From Candidatus Methanimicrococcus labiotermitis (GTDB lineage Archaea > Halobacteriota > Methanosarcinia > Methanosarcinales > Methanosarcinaceae): 35,227 nt of DNA. Under the pieces are notes generated by a model that was given only the letters and a program-made list of their open reading frames with translations, was not told the origin of the DNA and ran no database searches. The first letter of the stretch is position 1; every line of letters begins with the position of its first letter. The DNA is taken from assembly GCA_009784005.1 (NCBI GenBank), contig WRCE01000021.1, forward strand, positions 1 to 35,227, in the 5' to 3' direction. The translations under genes were made by a program, and so were the position numbers. Shown piece after piece: positions 17,231-25,041 of this stretch.

Positions 17231-18358
17231 ATGAAAAACGTATGGATTAACGCAACCATGGGAGAATGGGAACGCAAAAGAAACCGGATTACGTCGGCAA
17301 TGGAAGCCGGCGCTGATGTCGTGCTGGCGGACGCCGCCGACATTCCCCAAATTAAACAGCTCGGAAAAATAAAAACCGCGTGTTTCGCCGGCGGTAAAGA
17401 CAATCCTGACGCGGATGTTTTCGCGTGGAAAATACCCGAACTCTCTGAAAAAGACGATGAAGAGAAGGAAAGGGACGAATTAAAAAAGATCAAAGAAATG
17501 AAAAAGAACGGAAAAACCGTTGCCGCTTATGTGAATATTGTCAATAAGAAGACGGAACTGTATGCGGCGACTGTCGGTAAGTCTGTTGATTATTTGATTA
17601 TTACCGCGAATGACTGGCGCATTATTCCGCTTGAAAATTTGATTGCCGCGCTTGAAAGGTATGATGTTGAAATCATCATGTCAGTCCACACCAATGAAGA
17701 AACGGAGACGGCGCTTAACATTTTGGAGAAAGGCGTTGACGGCGTATTGATTGAAACGGATGACCTCAGCGAAATCAAAGAGATATCAAAAACAGTGAAA
17801 ACAAGCGCCCATGCCGCCGAATCGCTGATTTCGGCAACGGTTTCAACGGTGAGACAGCTCGGTATGGGCGACCGTGTCTGTATTGACACCTGCAATCTGA
17901 TGGAGTCGGGCGAAGGAATGCTTATCGGTTCGCAATCCGCCGGCTTATTTTTGGTTCACTCGGAAATGGAGGAAAGCCCGTATGTGGCATCCCGGCCGTT
18001 CAGAGTGAATGCCGGCGCCGTTTATTCATATTTGAAAGTCGGCGATATCACGCGCTACCTCTCAGAATTGAAAGCAGGCGATGACGTAACAATCATCGGG
18101 GCGAGCGGAAAGACGCGCCCCGGAATTGTCGGCCGCGTCAAAATCGAATCCCGGCCGATGATGCTGATTGAAGCGGAAGCGGAAGGGAAATTGTATAAAG
18201 TGATTCTCCAAAACGCCGAAACCGTCAAACTGGTCAAACCGGACGGGAAAAGTATCGCCGTCACGCAGCTGAAAGCAGGCGATCAGGTTCTTGTCAAAAC
18301 GGATGACGCGGGTCGGCATTTCGGAATGAAAGTGACGGAAAAAATTATCGAAAACTGA
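17231..18358 (+). CDS. 3-dehydroquinate synthase II (archaeal AroB')
   Basis: This 375-residue protein is the archaeal alternative to AroB. In methanogens that lack the DAHP route it makes 3-dehydroquinate from 2-amino-3,7-dideoxy-D-threo-hept-6-ulosonate by oxidative deamination and cyclisation with NAD+. Recognisable are the N-terminal VWINATMGEWERKRNRITSA start, GDRVCIDTCNLMESGEGMLIGSQSAGLFLVHSE, and YVASRPFRVNAGAVYSY with the Asn/Ala/Gly loop. The C-terminal half (about 280-375) is the typical small beta domain. ATG 17231 follows a perfect GAGGTGG Shine-Dalgarno at 17219-17225, which excludes the upstream GTG at 17222. Length is normal. Confidence 0.95.
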   Translation: MKNVWINATMGEWERKRNRITSAMEAGADVVLADAADIPQIKQLGKIKTACFAGGKDNPDADVFAWKIPELSEKDDEEKERDELKKIKEMKKNGKTVAAYVNIVNKKTELYAATVGKSVDYLIITANDWRIIPLENLIAALERYDVEIIMSVHTNEETETALNILEKGVDGVLIETDDLSEIKEISKTVKTSAHAAESLISATVSTVRQLGMGDRVCIDTCNLMESGEGMLIGSQSAGLFLVHSEMEESPYVASRPFRVNAGAVYSYLKVGDITRYLSELKAGDDVTIIGASGKTRPGIVGRVKIESRPMMLIEAEAEGKLYKVILQNAETVKLVKPDGKSIAVTQLKAGDQVLVKTDDAGRHFGMKVTEKIIEN

Positions 18359-18415
18359 TTTTTTTTCCGGTTTTTTTTCCTTTCTTTTTCTTTCCTTTCT
18401 TTTCCGATTCCCCTT

Positions 18416-18463
18416 GAGACCGTAGATTGCGAGCAGCCTTTGGCTGCCGCAATCTCGGTCTTC
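18416..18463. terminator. Long hairpin with flanking T tracts after the 3-dehydroquinate synthase gene
   Basis: The arm beginning GAGACCGTAGATTGCG and ending GCAGCC pairs with GGCTGC, CGCAATC and CGGTCTT around a TTT loop; only two single-base bulges interrupt about 20 pairs. T-rich tracts lie on both sides (TTTTTTTTCC before, CCTTTTTTG after). It probably ends transcription of the synthase gene; a stable small RNA is possible. Confidence 0.65.
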
Positions 18464-18687
18464 CTTTTTTGAGAATGAAGAAATTTAATTCTATTGCGGT
18501 TCTATTGCAGTTCTATTGCAGTTCTATACAGTTCTTTATTAAGATGGTTATGATTTTTATATCCCGAAAGTGTTTGTAGCATGGGTGTTATTTCCTTTTG
18601 GGCAAAATGTAGGAAAATAGGAAAATAAACGCCCTCGTTATTTTTTTGCTTTATCAGAGATGATGCGCGTCTTCGTTGAATCCGGGA
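18464..18687. other. AT-rich gap upstream of the EamA transporter
   Basis: The sequence contains GTTCTATTGCA units repeated three to four times (about 18488-18535) and a TATA-like TTTTTATATCC at about 18554-18564. I see no gene in it. The TATA-like element lies about 125 bp upstream of the transporter start, so if used it would give a long leader. Confidence 0.5.
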
Positions 18688-19659
18688 ATGTTTGAAATGT
18701 GGATTTTGTTCGCTTTTGCTTCCGCTTTTTTTGCCGGCATGACGTCCGTTTTAGCGAAAATCGGGCTTCAAAAAACTGATTCAAACTTAGCGACCGCGCT
18801 TCGAACGATCGTGGTTTTGATTTTTGCTTGGTTTATTGTTATTTATTCCGGCGTTTTTGACGAGGTTTGGGAAATCAGTCACAAAAGCTTGCTTTTTTTG
18901 GTTTTGTCGGGAATAACGACGGGCGCTTCATGGATTTGTTATTTTAAAGCATTGCAAATCGGAGATGTTTCCAAAGTCGTTCCTGTGGATAAATCAAGCA
19001 CAATCATAACCATGATTCTGGCATTTTTGATTCTGAGAGAGCCGGTCGCGATGAACATGCTTCTCGGCATGATTATAATCGGCGCGGGAACATATCTGAT
19101 GATTTTGAAGAAAAACGATTCAAAAAACAATTCAAAAAACAATTCTAAAAACGGCGAATCGGCCTTCCCGGAAGAAACCGGTAAGAAATCAAACTTGACA
19201 GATCAGAAATCAGAACGGAAATCAAACTTGATAAATCAGAAATGGCTGATTTTTGCTTTTTTATCGGCGCTGTTTGCGGCTCTGACGGCGATTCTCGCTA
19301 AAATCGGTATTGAAGATGTCGATTCGAATCTGGGGACGGCCGTTCGAACAGTCGTTGTTTTGATAATGGCTTGGATTGTGGTTTTTTATTCAGGAAAACA
19401 AAAAGACATTCTGAACATCGACAGGAAAAGCTGGGTTTTTATTATTCTTTCGGGATTGACGACCGGCTTATCATGGCTTTTCTTCTTCGGCGCCCTTAAA
19501 GACGGACTCGCGGGTGTTGTTGTCCCGATCGATAAATTGAGTATTTTAGTGACGGTTGCCTTCGCTTTTGTTTTCCTGAAAGAAAGAATGACAAAAAAAT
19601 ATTGGTTTGGTTTGCTGTTATTAACGGCGGGAACCCTTCTGCTTCTTGTGCAGTTTTGA
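18688..19659 (+). CDS. EamA-family (DMT superfamily) transporter with duplicated halves
   Basis: This 323-residue membrane protein consists of two EamA domains, each of about 140 residues with four to five helices. The halves match each other closely: LAKIGLQKTDSNLATALRT against LAKIGIEDVDSNLGTAVRT, LSGITTGASW against LSGLTTGLSW, and VVPVDKSSTIIT against VVPIDKLSILVT. That is much closer than in ordinary two-domain EamA proteins and fits a fusion of two copies of a small single-domain transporter. The linker (about residues 142-185) is Asn/Ser/Lys-rich with KNNSKNNSKN. Substrate is unknown. The start is chosen at ATG 18688; ATG 18697 and TTG 18676 are in frame and no Shine-Dalgarno decides. 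Confidence 0.85.
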   Translation: MFEMWILFAFASAFFAGMTSVLAKIGLQKTDSNLATALRTIVVLIFAWFIVIYSGVFDEVWEISHKSLLFLVLSGITTGASWICYFKALQIGDVSKVVPVDKSSTIITMILAFLILREPVAMNMLLGMIIIGAGTYLMILKKNDSKNNSKNNSKNGESAFPEETGKKSNLTDQKSERKSNLINQKWLIFAFLSALFAALTAILAKIGIEDVDSNLGTAVRTVVVLIMAWIVVFYSGKQKDILNIDRKSWVFIILSGLTTGLSWLFFFGALKDGLAGVVVPIDKLSILVTVAFAFVFLKERMTKKYWFGLLLLTAGTLLLLVQF

Positions 19660-19706
19660 TAAAAGGATGAAGAAGAGAGCTTAAGAAGAAGATTGAAGAA
19701 GAAAAC

Positions 19707-20978
19707 TTAAGAAGAAGAGGATGAGGTTTCATCATCCAACAATTTTTTCAAATCGGAAATCACGCCAAAGGCGTCCTCTTTCGTGACATGGGGCATTAAA
19801 ACGAATCGTAATACCGGGATTGTTTTTGCCGCCGAAACGTTCCAGCCGTATTTTTCAAAAAGCTGTGATCGAATTTTTTCCGTTTTTTCCCGGGCGGCTT
19901 CTTTGTTGAGGCCGGCGGCGATGTCAACGGTAACGATGTTGATTTGTGGTTCTGAATAAGGTTTCAGCCCGATTTTCTCAAGTTCTGTTTGGAAATAATC
20001 GGTCAGGTCCATGCAATAAGCGACGTTTTTCCTGTATCCGTCTTTTCCGAGGTGTTTCATGACGGCATACGCGGCGGCAACGGCTGCGCCGGGGCGCGTT
20101 CCGGTCAAAGTGGATTGGTATTTGCTGGTCAGGTACGGCGTTTTGACTTTAATTTTGTCTAAGGAAAGGTCCAAAAAGGATTCGTCTCTGAAAACGAGTA
20201 TGCCCGCGGGAATAACAGAAAGGCCCATCTTATGAGGGTCAATGGAAACAGAGGTCACGCCCTGAAGGTCAAAACCGAATTTGGCGCCGGAACAAGCGCG
20301 AGATGAGTCTAAAAAGGGATAAACGAACCCGCCGAACGCAGCGTCAATATGAAGCGGTAACTGATGTTTCAGCGCAATTTCCGACAGCTCTTCAATCGGA
20401 TCACAGGCGCCAAACTCCGTGTTGCCGGCAATTCCAATCAAACCAATCGTATTCTCGTCAATCAAAGACGCCGCCGATTTTGGAATCACTCTCGATTGCG
20501 AATCGATATCCGCTTTTCTGAGCTCAACATCTAACAGATTCGCAACCTTTTTAAACGAAAAGTGAGCGGTCTTCGGCAAAATGAGATTCATTTTGTTTGA
20601 TTCTGAAAATTTTGAAGATTTTGAATCATCTTGATCATCTTGATTTTGAAAAGCCATGAATCGATTTTTCATATGGAAAACCGCTTCAATATTGGATTCG
20701 GTGCCGCCGGATGTCAAATGGCCAACTGCGGTCGCCGAATCGGAATGATTCAAAAAATCCGCGGTTGCTTCAATGACTTTTCTTTCCATTTCAGCCGTTC
20801 CTTGAAAAAGGCCCGGGTCGCCAATATTAGAATGAATAAATTGATGATAAGCCATAACGGCAATCGGATGAGGGACTGTACACATTGAACTCAAAACTTT
20901 CCTGAAATTTGTGTCAGACTCTGAAAAAAAGCTAAGCTCCGCAAGAATTTCTTCCTCAGATAAACCCTTTTCATCCAT
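19707..20978 (-). CDS. mfnA: L-tyrosine/L-aspartate decarboxylase MfnA
   Basis: This PLP-dependent group II decarboxylase makes tyramine for methanofuran and can make beta-alanine from aspartate for coenzyme A in methanogens. The 423-residue protein has the conserved TSGGTESN motif, the cofactor aspartate and histidine region (LPLHIDAAFGGFVYPFL) and the Schiff-base lysine Lys250 in SIDPHKMGLSVIPAG. Length is slightly above the usual ~390-400, owing to an Asp/Ser-rich insertion around residues 110-130 (DDQDDSKSSKFSESNK) and a five-Ser C-terminus. ATG 20978 has no Shine-Dalgarno, and the TATA-like TTTAAATATTAA about 18-29 bp upstream implies a leaderless transcript. It converges with the EamA gene, 47 bp from its stop. 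Confidence 0.93.
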   Translation of the reverse strand: MDEKGLSEEEILAELSFFSESDTNFRKVLSSMCTVPHPIAVMAYHQFIHSNIGDPGLFQGTAEMERKVIEATADFLNHSDSATAVGHLTSGGTESNIEAVFHMKNRFMAFQNQDDQDDSKSSKFSESNKMNLILPKTAHFSFKKVANLLDVELRKADIDSQSRVIPKSAASLIDENTIGLIGIAGNTEFGACDPIEELSEIALKHQLPLHIDAAFGGFVYPFLDSSRACSGAKFGFDLQGVTSVSIDPHKMGLSVIPAGILVFRDESFLDLSLDKIKVKTPYLTSKYQSTLTGTRPGAAVAAAYAVMKHLGKDGYRKNVAYCMDLTDYFQTELEKIGLKPYSEPQINIVTVDIAAGLNKEAAREKTEKIRSQLFEKYGWNVSAAKTIPVLRFVLMPHVTKEDAFGVISDLKKLLDDETSSSSS

Positions 20979-20995
20979 GACAGAAAAAACGAAAA

Positions 20996-21007
20996 TTAAT
21001 ATTTAAA
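20996..21007 (-). promoter_or_regulatory. Probable TATA box of mfnA
   Basis: The minus-strand sequence TTTAAATATTAA ends about 18 bp from ATG 20978. Archaeal spacing puts the start site at or next to the ATG, matching the lack of a ribosome-binding site. Confidence 0.5.
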
Positions 21008-21009
21008 GG

Positions 21010-21174
21010 TTGGCTTGAAGACAAACCGAACAGACCAAAAACAAACGAAAACAAATCAAAGACAAATGAAACAAACAAAAACAGAGCAAAGACAAATGAA
21101 ACAAACAAAAACAGAGCAAGGACAAATGAAAACAAACAAAAACAAAGCAAGGACAAATGAAAACAAACAAAAAT
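21010..21174. repeat. AAACAAACAAAAACAGAGCAAAGACAAATG-type repeat
   Basis: Units like GACAAATGAAACAAACAAAAACAGAGCAA repeat four to five times on the plus strand and lead into hairpin element copy 3. The open frames across it are Lys/Thr/Gln strings without support. Confidence 0.85.
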
Positions 21175-21296
21175 GTATAACCACCTCCATTTTCGGATTT
21201 GGGCGATGCGAAGCAGCGCACAAATTTGAAAATGGAGATTTCGGCCAAAAAATAACGAGAAATAACAGACCATTTTTTTTTGAAAAATACAAGATG
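21175..21296 (-). repeat. Dispersed hairpin element, copy 3
   Basis: The reverse strand carries the full element from CATCTTGTATTTTTC through TGTTATTTCTCGTTATTTTTTG to the hairpin (21184-21238) and GGAGGTGGTTATAC. The left arm ends CATTTTCAAA, so the outer stem stays and the inner end is weakened. No ATG follows the Shine-Dalgarno-like arm. Confidence 0.92.
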
Positions 21297-21466
21297 TAAA
21301 AAAACAAAATAGACTCAAAACAAAATAGACTCAAAACAAACCAAAAAACAAACTAAAAACAAATCAAAAATAAACTAAAAACAAATCAAAAATAAACTAA
21401 AAACAAATCAAAAATAAACTAAAAACAAATCAAAATAAACTGAAAGCAAACAAAAACAAACTAAAG
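21297..21466. repeat. AAACAAATCAAAAATAAACTA tandem repeat
   Basis: About six copies of a 20-bp unit (AAACAAATCAAAAATAAACT) follow the hairpin element. The tract runs up to the first origin-like site. Confidence 0.85.
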
Positions 21467-21471
21467 ACACA

Positions 21472-21491
21472 CCCTATTATTTCCATTGGAA
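21472..21491 (-). promoter_or_regulatory. ORB-like origin recognition box 1
   Basis: The minus strand reads TTCCAATGGAAATAATAGGG. It aligns without gaps with the four other sites in this window and with the archaeal ORB pattern: a TTCCA-n-TGGAA dyad followed by a G string. The G string points left, away from the AT-rich stretch at 21500-21760. Confidence 0.55.
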
Positions 21492-21494
21492 CAT

Positions 21495-21760
21495 TCTCAG
21501 AAAACATTCTCAGAGAAAAATTTACTGATTTTTACCAATCTTTTTTATCGTTTTCATACGACTGCAAACTAAATATTTTTTGTAATATTTCCTTCATTTT
21601 TTTATTTTTAATATTATTTAGAAGAAATTTATTATTTTTTCACACTTAAATAAATTTAAATATGAAAAAAGTCATAACACAACAACATAGTATTAACATC
21701 AAAAATAAAAATTATTTTTTATTTTTCTTTTTTACAATTTTTTCAAAATTTTCCAAAAAA
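21495..21760. other. Very AT-rich stretch, candidate DNA unwinding element
   Basis: About 265 bp of mostly A and T (tracts such as ATTTTTTTATTTTTAATATT) lie between ORB-like site 1 (inverted) and sites 2 and 3. There is no supported gene. The location and composition fit an unwinding element; unusual AT richness alone would not show this. Confidence 0.45.
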
Positions 21761-21763
21761 GTT

Positions 21764-21783
21764 TCCCATTAGAAATAATGGGG
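21764..21783 (+). promoter_or_regulatory. ORB-like origin recognition box 2
   Basis: TCCCATTAGAAATAATGGGG, followed by GGATGGGG. It shares CAT(T/C)AGAAATAA and the G run with ORB-like site 4 in the other cluster. The G string points right, away from the AT-rich stretch. Confidence 0.55.
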
Positions 21784-21802
21784 GGATGGGGTTTTATATA
21801 CT

Positions 21803-21822
21803 CTCCACTGGAAACAATGGGG
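21803..21822 (+). promoter_or_regulatory. ORB-like origin recognition box 3
   Basis: CTCCACTGGAAACAATGGGG is the best match of the five to the published archaeal ORB core (TTCCAGTGGAAAC plus a G string). It lies 39 bp after site 2 in the same orientation. A TATATA between sites 2 and 3 is a possible promoter, but no gene starts close behind it. Confidence 0.6.
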
Positions 21823-21829
21823 TTGAAAT

Positions 21830-22049
21830 CAATAGTGCATTTTAAAATATCTATTAAAAATGAATTGTTTTATTGAAACTAACCTGAAAGAGCAATCAAA
21901 AAATCAATCTGAATGAATCTTATTTGTTTAAATAGAAGAAAGAATATTCTTAAATCTATCATTGTATTCATCTTTTTGGCAGTATCATTTTTTCACATTA
22001 ATAAATTACAATAAAACTGTAAATTACAACTGAATTCAGAGGCATCATT
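21830..22049. other. AT-rich gap upstream of the TraB-family gene
   Basis: I see no gene here. It must hold the promoter of the following gene; TTAATAAATTACAATAAAACTG near 22000-22020 is a candidate AT-rich element, and AGAGG at 22038-22042 is a plausible ribosome-binding site. Confidence 0.4.
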
Positions 22050-23543
22050 ATGAAAAACGAAGAAAATACAAATTCCGATCAATATTATTCTGATTTTTCT
22101 GATTCGTCTGATTCATCTCCTTCTTCTTCCTCTCCTTCCTCTTCCTCTCCCTCTTCCTCTCTCTCTTCCCCTCCCGGTTCTTTCATTGAGGTTACCGATG
22201 TCATTGTTCCTGCGCCTGAAACACCGGTTTTAATAGAAGAAGCGGGTTTGAACGCTGTTGTAACGACAAACGTAAATTACGTAACGCAAGAAGAAGCGCA
22301 GCATCTTGAGAATCCGACAAAGGTTATTATTATCGGAACCGCTCATGTTTCACAAAAAAGCGTTCAAGAGGTACGCGAATCGATTGAAAGAGAAAGGCCG
22401 GATGTCGTTGCCATTGAGTTGGATGATAACCGTTTCAGAGGAATAACGGATCCCGACGCAAACAAAGACCAACAAGTTTCTTTTAAAGAAATATTGAAGC
22501 CCGGCCAAATGTTTTACTATCTGCTTTACAGTTTTTTGGCTTATGTTCAAAGAAAGATGGGCGAAGAAATGGGCATCGCGCCGGGTTCTGAAATGATTGC
22601 GGCGATTGAGAGCGCCAAAGAAGTCGGTTCAAAAATTGCTTTGATTGACCGCGATATTCAAGTCACGTTCAAACGTTTCCTTGCCAAGCTGAGCTTTGCT
22701 GAAAAAATAAAAATGGTTTATAATATTTCCAAAAGCGTGGTCTTCGGCGAAGAGACGGAGAAGGAAATTAATATGAACAACATCACCGACCAGGACGTCG
22801 TGACGGCCATGATTGAGGAGTTTCGTAAGTTCGCGCCGACAGCAGCATCCGTTTTAATCGATGAGCGCGACGCTTATCTTGCCGGCAATATCCTAAAAAC
22901 AATACAACTGGCGGGCCCGGGTGAAAAAATTGTCGTTGTCATCGGCGCCGGCCACCGCCAAGGCGTCATGAATTACCTTCAAAATCCGTCCAAAATCCCC
23001 GATTTGAGAGAATTGAACGTGATTCCCAAAAAAAGATTCGGCTTCTTGAAATTCATCAGTTATTCCGTTCTCGCGCTGGTCTTTTTGGCCTTCGGCTACA
23101 TCATTTATTCCATCATCACATACCCTGAAATGACAACAGATGTTCTCATTTTGGCCTTTGCCGTGTGGTTCTTGGTGAACGGCATTTTAAGCGCGATTGG
23201 CGTTATCCTCGCCGGCGGCAAACCGCGTTCCGCTCTTGTCGCGTTCCTGCTCGCTTGGTTCACCTCGTTTAATCCGTTCATGGCCGCAGGCTGGTTTGCC
23301 GGACTTGCCGAAGCCGGAAGCCGAAAACCAACAACAAAAGATATGAAAAACATGATGAATGCCGAAACGTTCAAAGAATTGAACCGGAATTCATTCTTCA
23401 AAGTCATTTATGTCGCCGCGCTCGCCAACATCGGAAGCATGATCGGCACGTTCCTCGGCGCCTTCTTGGTTCTCAGGATTTCAGGAATCGACTTTGTCGA
23501 ATTGGTGAGAACAGTCATTTCCAGCATTTTTGCCCTTCTTTGA
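22050..23543 (+). CDS. TraB/PrgY-family membrane protein
   Basis: The 497-residue protein belongs to the TraB/PrgY family, which has a domain related to Tiki/EreA-type peptidases and includes the bacterial pheromone-shutdown protein. The N-terminal GTAHVSQKSVQEVRESIERERPDVVAIELD block (about residues 97-130), the conserved FAPTAASVLIDERDAYLAGNI, and the second motif GAGHRQGVMNYL are present. Four to five TM helices follow (about 335-365, 372-395, 400-430 and 455-495). The role in archaea is unknown. The N-terminus (about residues 10-50) is a Ser/Pro low-complexity stretch of SSPSSSS units that ordinary relatives lack. ATG 22050 follows AGAGG. Confidence 0.88.
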   Translation: MKNEENTNSDQYYSDFSDSSDSSPSSSSPSSSSPSSSLSSPPGSFIEVTDVIVPAPETPVLIEEAGLNAVVTTNVNYVTQEEAQHLENPTKVIIIGTAHVSQKSVQEVRESIERERPDVVAIELDDNRFRGITDPDANKDQQVSFKEILKPGQMFYYLLYSFLAYVQRKMGEEMGIAPGSEMIAAIESAKEVGSKIALIDRDIQVTFKRFLAKLSFAEKIKMVYNISKSVVFGEETEKEINMNNITDQDVVTAMIEEFRKFAPTAASVLIDERDAYLAGNILKTIQLAGPGEKIVVVIGAGHRQGVMNYLQNPSKIPDLRELNVIPKKRFGFLKFISYSVLALVFLAFGYIIYSIITYPEMTTDVLILAFAVWFLVNGILSAIGVILAGGKPRSALVAFLLAWFTSFNPFMAAGWFAGLAEAGSRKPTTKDMKNMMNAETFKELNRNSFFKVIYVAALANIGSMIGTFLGAFLVLRISGIDFVELVRTVISSIFALL

Positions 23544-23562
23544 GCGCCGGAATTTTTCATTT

Positions 23563-23637
23563 TTTTCATGATTTTTTTCATGATTTTTTTCATGATTTTT
23601 TTCATGATTTTTTTCATGATTTTTTTCATGATTTTTG
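23563..23637. repeat. CATGATTTTTTT tandem repeat after the TraB-family gene
   Basis: Six perfect or near-perfect 12-bp units (TTTTTTCATGAT) start about 20 bp after the stop codon. The T runs could also serve as transcription termination signals. Confidence 0.9.
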
Positions 23638-23705
23638 TTTGCTGTTTGTTTTTTATGTTTCTTTCATGTTTGTTTTTCTGTTTGTTTTTCTGTTTTGTTT
23701 CTTTT

Positions 23706-23830
23706 ACATCTTGTTTTTTTCAAAAAATACTGTTTGTTATTTTCTCGTTATTTTTTTGTCGAAATCTCCATTTTCGGATTTGTGCGCTGCTTTGCATCGC
23801 CCAACTCCGAAAATGGAGGTGGTTTATGGG
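23706..23830 (+). repeat. Dispersed hairpin element, copy 4
   Basis: The element reads CATCTTGTTTTTTTC, TGTTTGTTATTTTCTCG, hairpin 23766-23818 with both arms perfectly matched (CTCCATTTTCGGA / TCCGAAAATGGAG), then GTGGTTTATGG. The following frame stops after seven codons (MGFLFVF). Confidence 0.93.
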
Positions 23831-24005
23831 GTTTTTGTTTGTTTTTTAATGTTTTTTATGTTTTTTTGATTTTTTTCACGTTTATTCTTTTTTTGTTTTT
23901 TGTCATTGCGGATCTGAAGGAACAAAAATGTAAAATACAAAATACCAATATCAAATACCAATATCAAATACTGAGTATCGGACTCTGTTGAATCAATGAA
24001 TTATA
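23831..24005. other. T-rich gap before the carbonic anhydrase gene
   Basis: The sequence contains T runs and a triple ATACCAATATCAA(A) repeat (about 23940-23970). There is no supported gene. AAGAGG just before 24018 is the ribosome-binding site of the next gene. Confidence 0.5.
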
Positions 24006-24017
24006 AGAGGTTAAATT

Positions 24018-24479
24018 ATGGTCAGAAAAGCAAAAAATGCAACCGTTGTCGGCAATGTTGAATTTGGTGAAAACACAAGTGTTTGGTATGGCGCAGTCAT
24101 CCGCGCGGATGCCGGCCCGATAAAAATCGGCGAAAACAGCAACGTTCAAGACAATTGCGTTCTTCACGGCAACGTCAGCCAAACGCTTATCATCGGCAAG
24201 AACGTCACAATCGGTCACAGCGCTGTTGTTCACGGCCCGATCATTGAGGACAACGTGATGATTGGCATGAATTCCACCGTTTTGGACAACGCCGTCATCG
24301 GTGAAGGAAGTATTATCGGCGCCAACGCTCTCGTTCCGGCAGGAAAAGTCATTCCGCCGAGAAGCATGGTTCTTGGCGTTCCGGGTAAAATTATTCGGGA
24401 AGTCACCGAAGAAGAGGTTCAGGCGACTATCAGAAATGCTCTTTGGTATGTTGAGCTGTCAAAAAATTTGGAAGAGTAA
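24018..24479 (+). CDS. Gamma-class carbonic anhydrase-like protein
   Basis: This 153-residue left-handed beta-helix protein has hexapeptide repeats (for example VVGNVEFGENTSVW, IIGKNVTIGHSAVVHG). The three zinc-binding histidines of the gamma class fall at His50 (CVLHG), His67 (IGHSA) and His72 (VVHG), and the Arg/Asp pair (VIRAD) and Gln/Asp (NVQDN) are in place. It is of the short CamH/YrdA type without the acidic loop of Cam, so CO2 hydration is likely but not certain. The start is ATG 24018 after AAGAGGTTAAATT. Confidence 0.92.
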   Translation: MVRKAKNATVVGNVEFGENTSVWYGAVIRADAGPIKIGENSNVQDNCVLHGNVSQTLIIGKNVTIGHSAVVHGPIIEDNVMIGMNSTVLDNAVIGEGSIIGANALVPAGKVIPPRSMVLGVPGKIIREVTEEEVQATIRNALWYVELSKNLEE

Positions 24480-24532
24480 TACCTCTTTCTGCCGGATAAG
24501 CAGACAAGCAGATAAGCAGACAAGTAGTATTC

Positions 24533-24640
24533 ATGTACTTTTTCACTGTCAAAGCACATATTCGCCTGATTATGTACTTTTTCACTGTCAAAGCACATAT
24601 TCGCCTGATTATGTACTTTTTCACTGTCAAGGTGCATTAT
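24533..24640. repeat. 39-bp perfect tandem repeat, 2.7 copies
   Basis: Identical 39-bp copies start ATGTACTTTTTCACTGTC at 24533 and 24572, and a third, diverging after 20 bp, starts at 24611. The copies are head to tail without spacers. A short CAGATAAGCAGACAAG repeat precedes them. Confidence 0.95.
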
Positions 24641-24663
24641 CAGGTGGATTTAGGACCGGCTTA

Positions 24664-24688
24664 ATTCTCTACACATCGTGTAGAGAAT
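24664..24688. terminator. Perfect 11-bp stem-loop between convergent genes
   Basis: ATTCTCTACAC, loop ATC, GTGTAGAGAAT. It lies between the carbonic anhydrase stop and the stop of the convergent zinc-ribbon gene, so it could end transcription from both sides. T runs beside it are short. Confidence 0.6.
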
Positions 24689-24716
24689 CTCGTCGTTAAA
24701 TTCATTTAATAATTCT

Positions 24717-24998
24717 TTATACCGTTTTCCACCGTTTAAGCGTCGGGAAAAACTCAATCATCATTTTTCGGGCTTCATCCTCGCTCATGCCGTAATCAGC
24801 CGGATTCATAAAGGAAATACAAATCTCAATCATTTCTTCCATTGTGCAATCGCTTGTAAACGCGCCGTTTTTAAAACAGTAATCGCAAAAATCCGTACTT
24901 TTTTTCCCGTCCGCGTTCGTTCCGTACATTTCATCGGTTGCGCCCATCGGCATACCGCAGCTCTGACAATGCTTTTCTTCTATTGATTTTTCTTCCAT
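24717..24998 (-). CDS. Putative zinc-ribbon protein
   Basis: This 93-residue protein has two CxxC pairs, Cys11/Cys14 in HCQSCGMPM and Cys38/Cys41 in DFCDYCFKNG, followed by a helical C-terminus (CTMEEMIEICISFMNP). It matches the 'putative zinc ribbon' family (Pfam Zn_ribbon_2 type) found widely in methanogens and anaerobic bacteria. Function is unknown. AAGGAGA about 9 bases before the ATG supports the start. Confidence 0.88.
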   Translation of the reverse strand: MEEKSIEEKHCQSCGMPMGATDEMYGTNADGKKSTDFCDYCFKNGAFTSDCTMEEMIEICISFMNPADYGMSEDEARKMMIEFFPTLKRWKTV

Positions 24999-25041
24999 AA
25001 TCTTTTCTCCTTTTTATTTCATCTTTTTATTTCATCTTTGT

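Noticed and set aside
23408..23869. Met/Lys/Ile and Phe-rich frames over the CATGATTTTTTT repeat and hairpin element copy 4
   Set aside because: They are translations of tandem repeats and of the element, with no support outside it.
24533..24640. Possible CRISPR array
   Set aside because: Copies are head to tail without unique spacers, and no cas genes are in the window.
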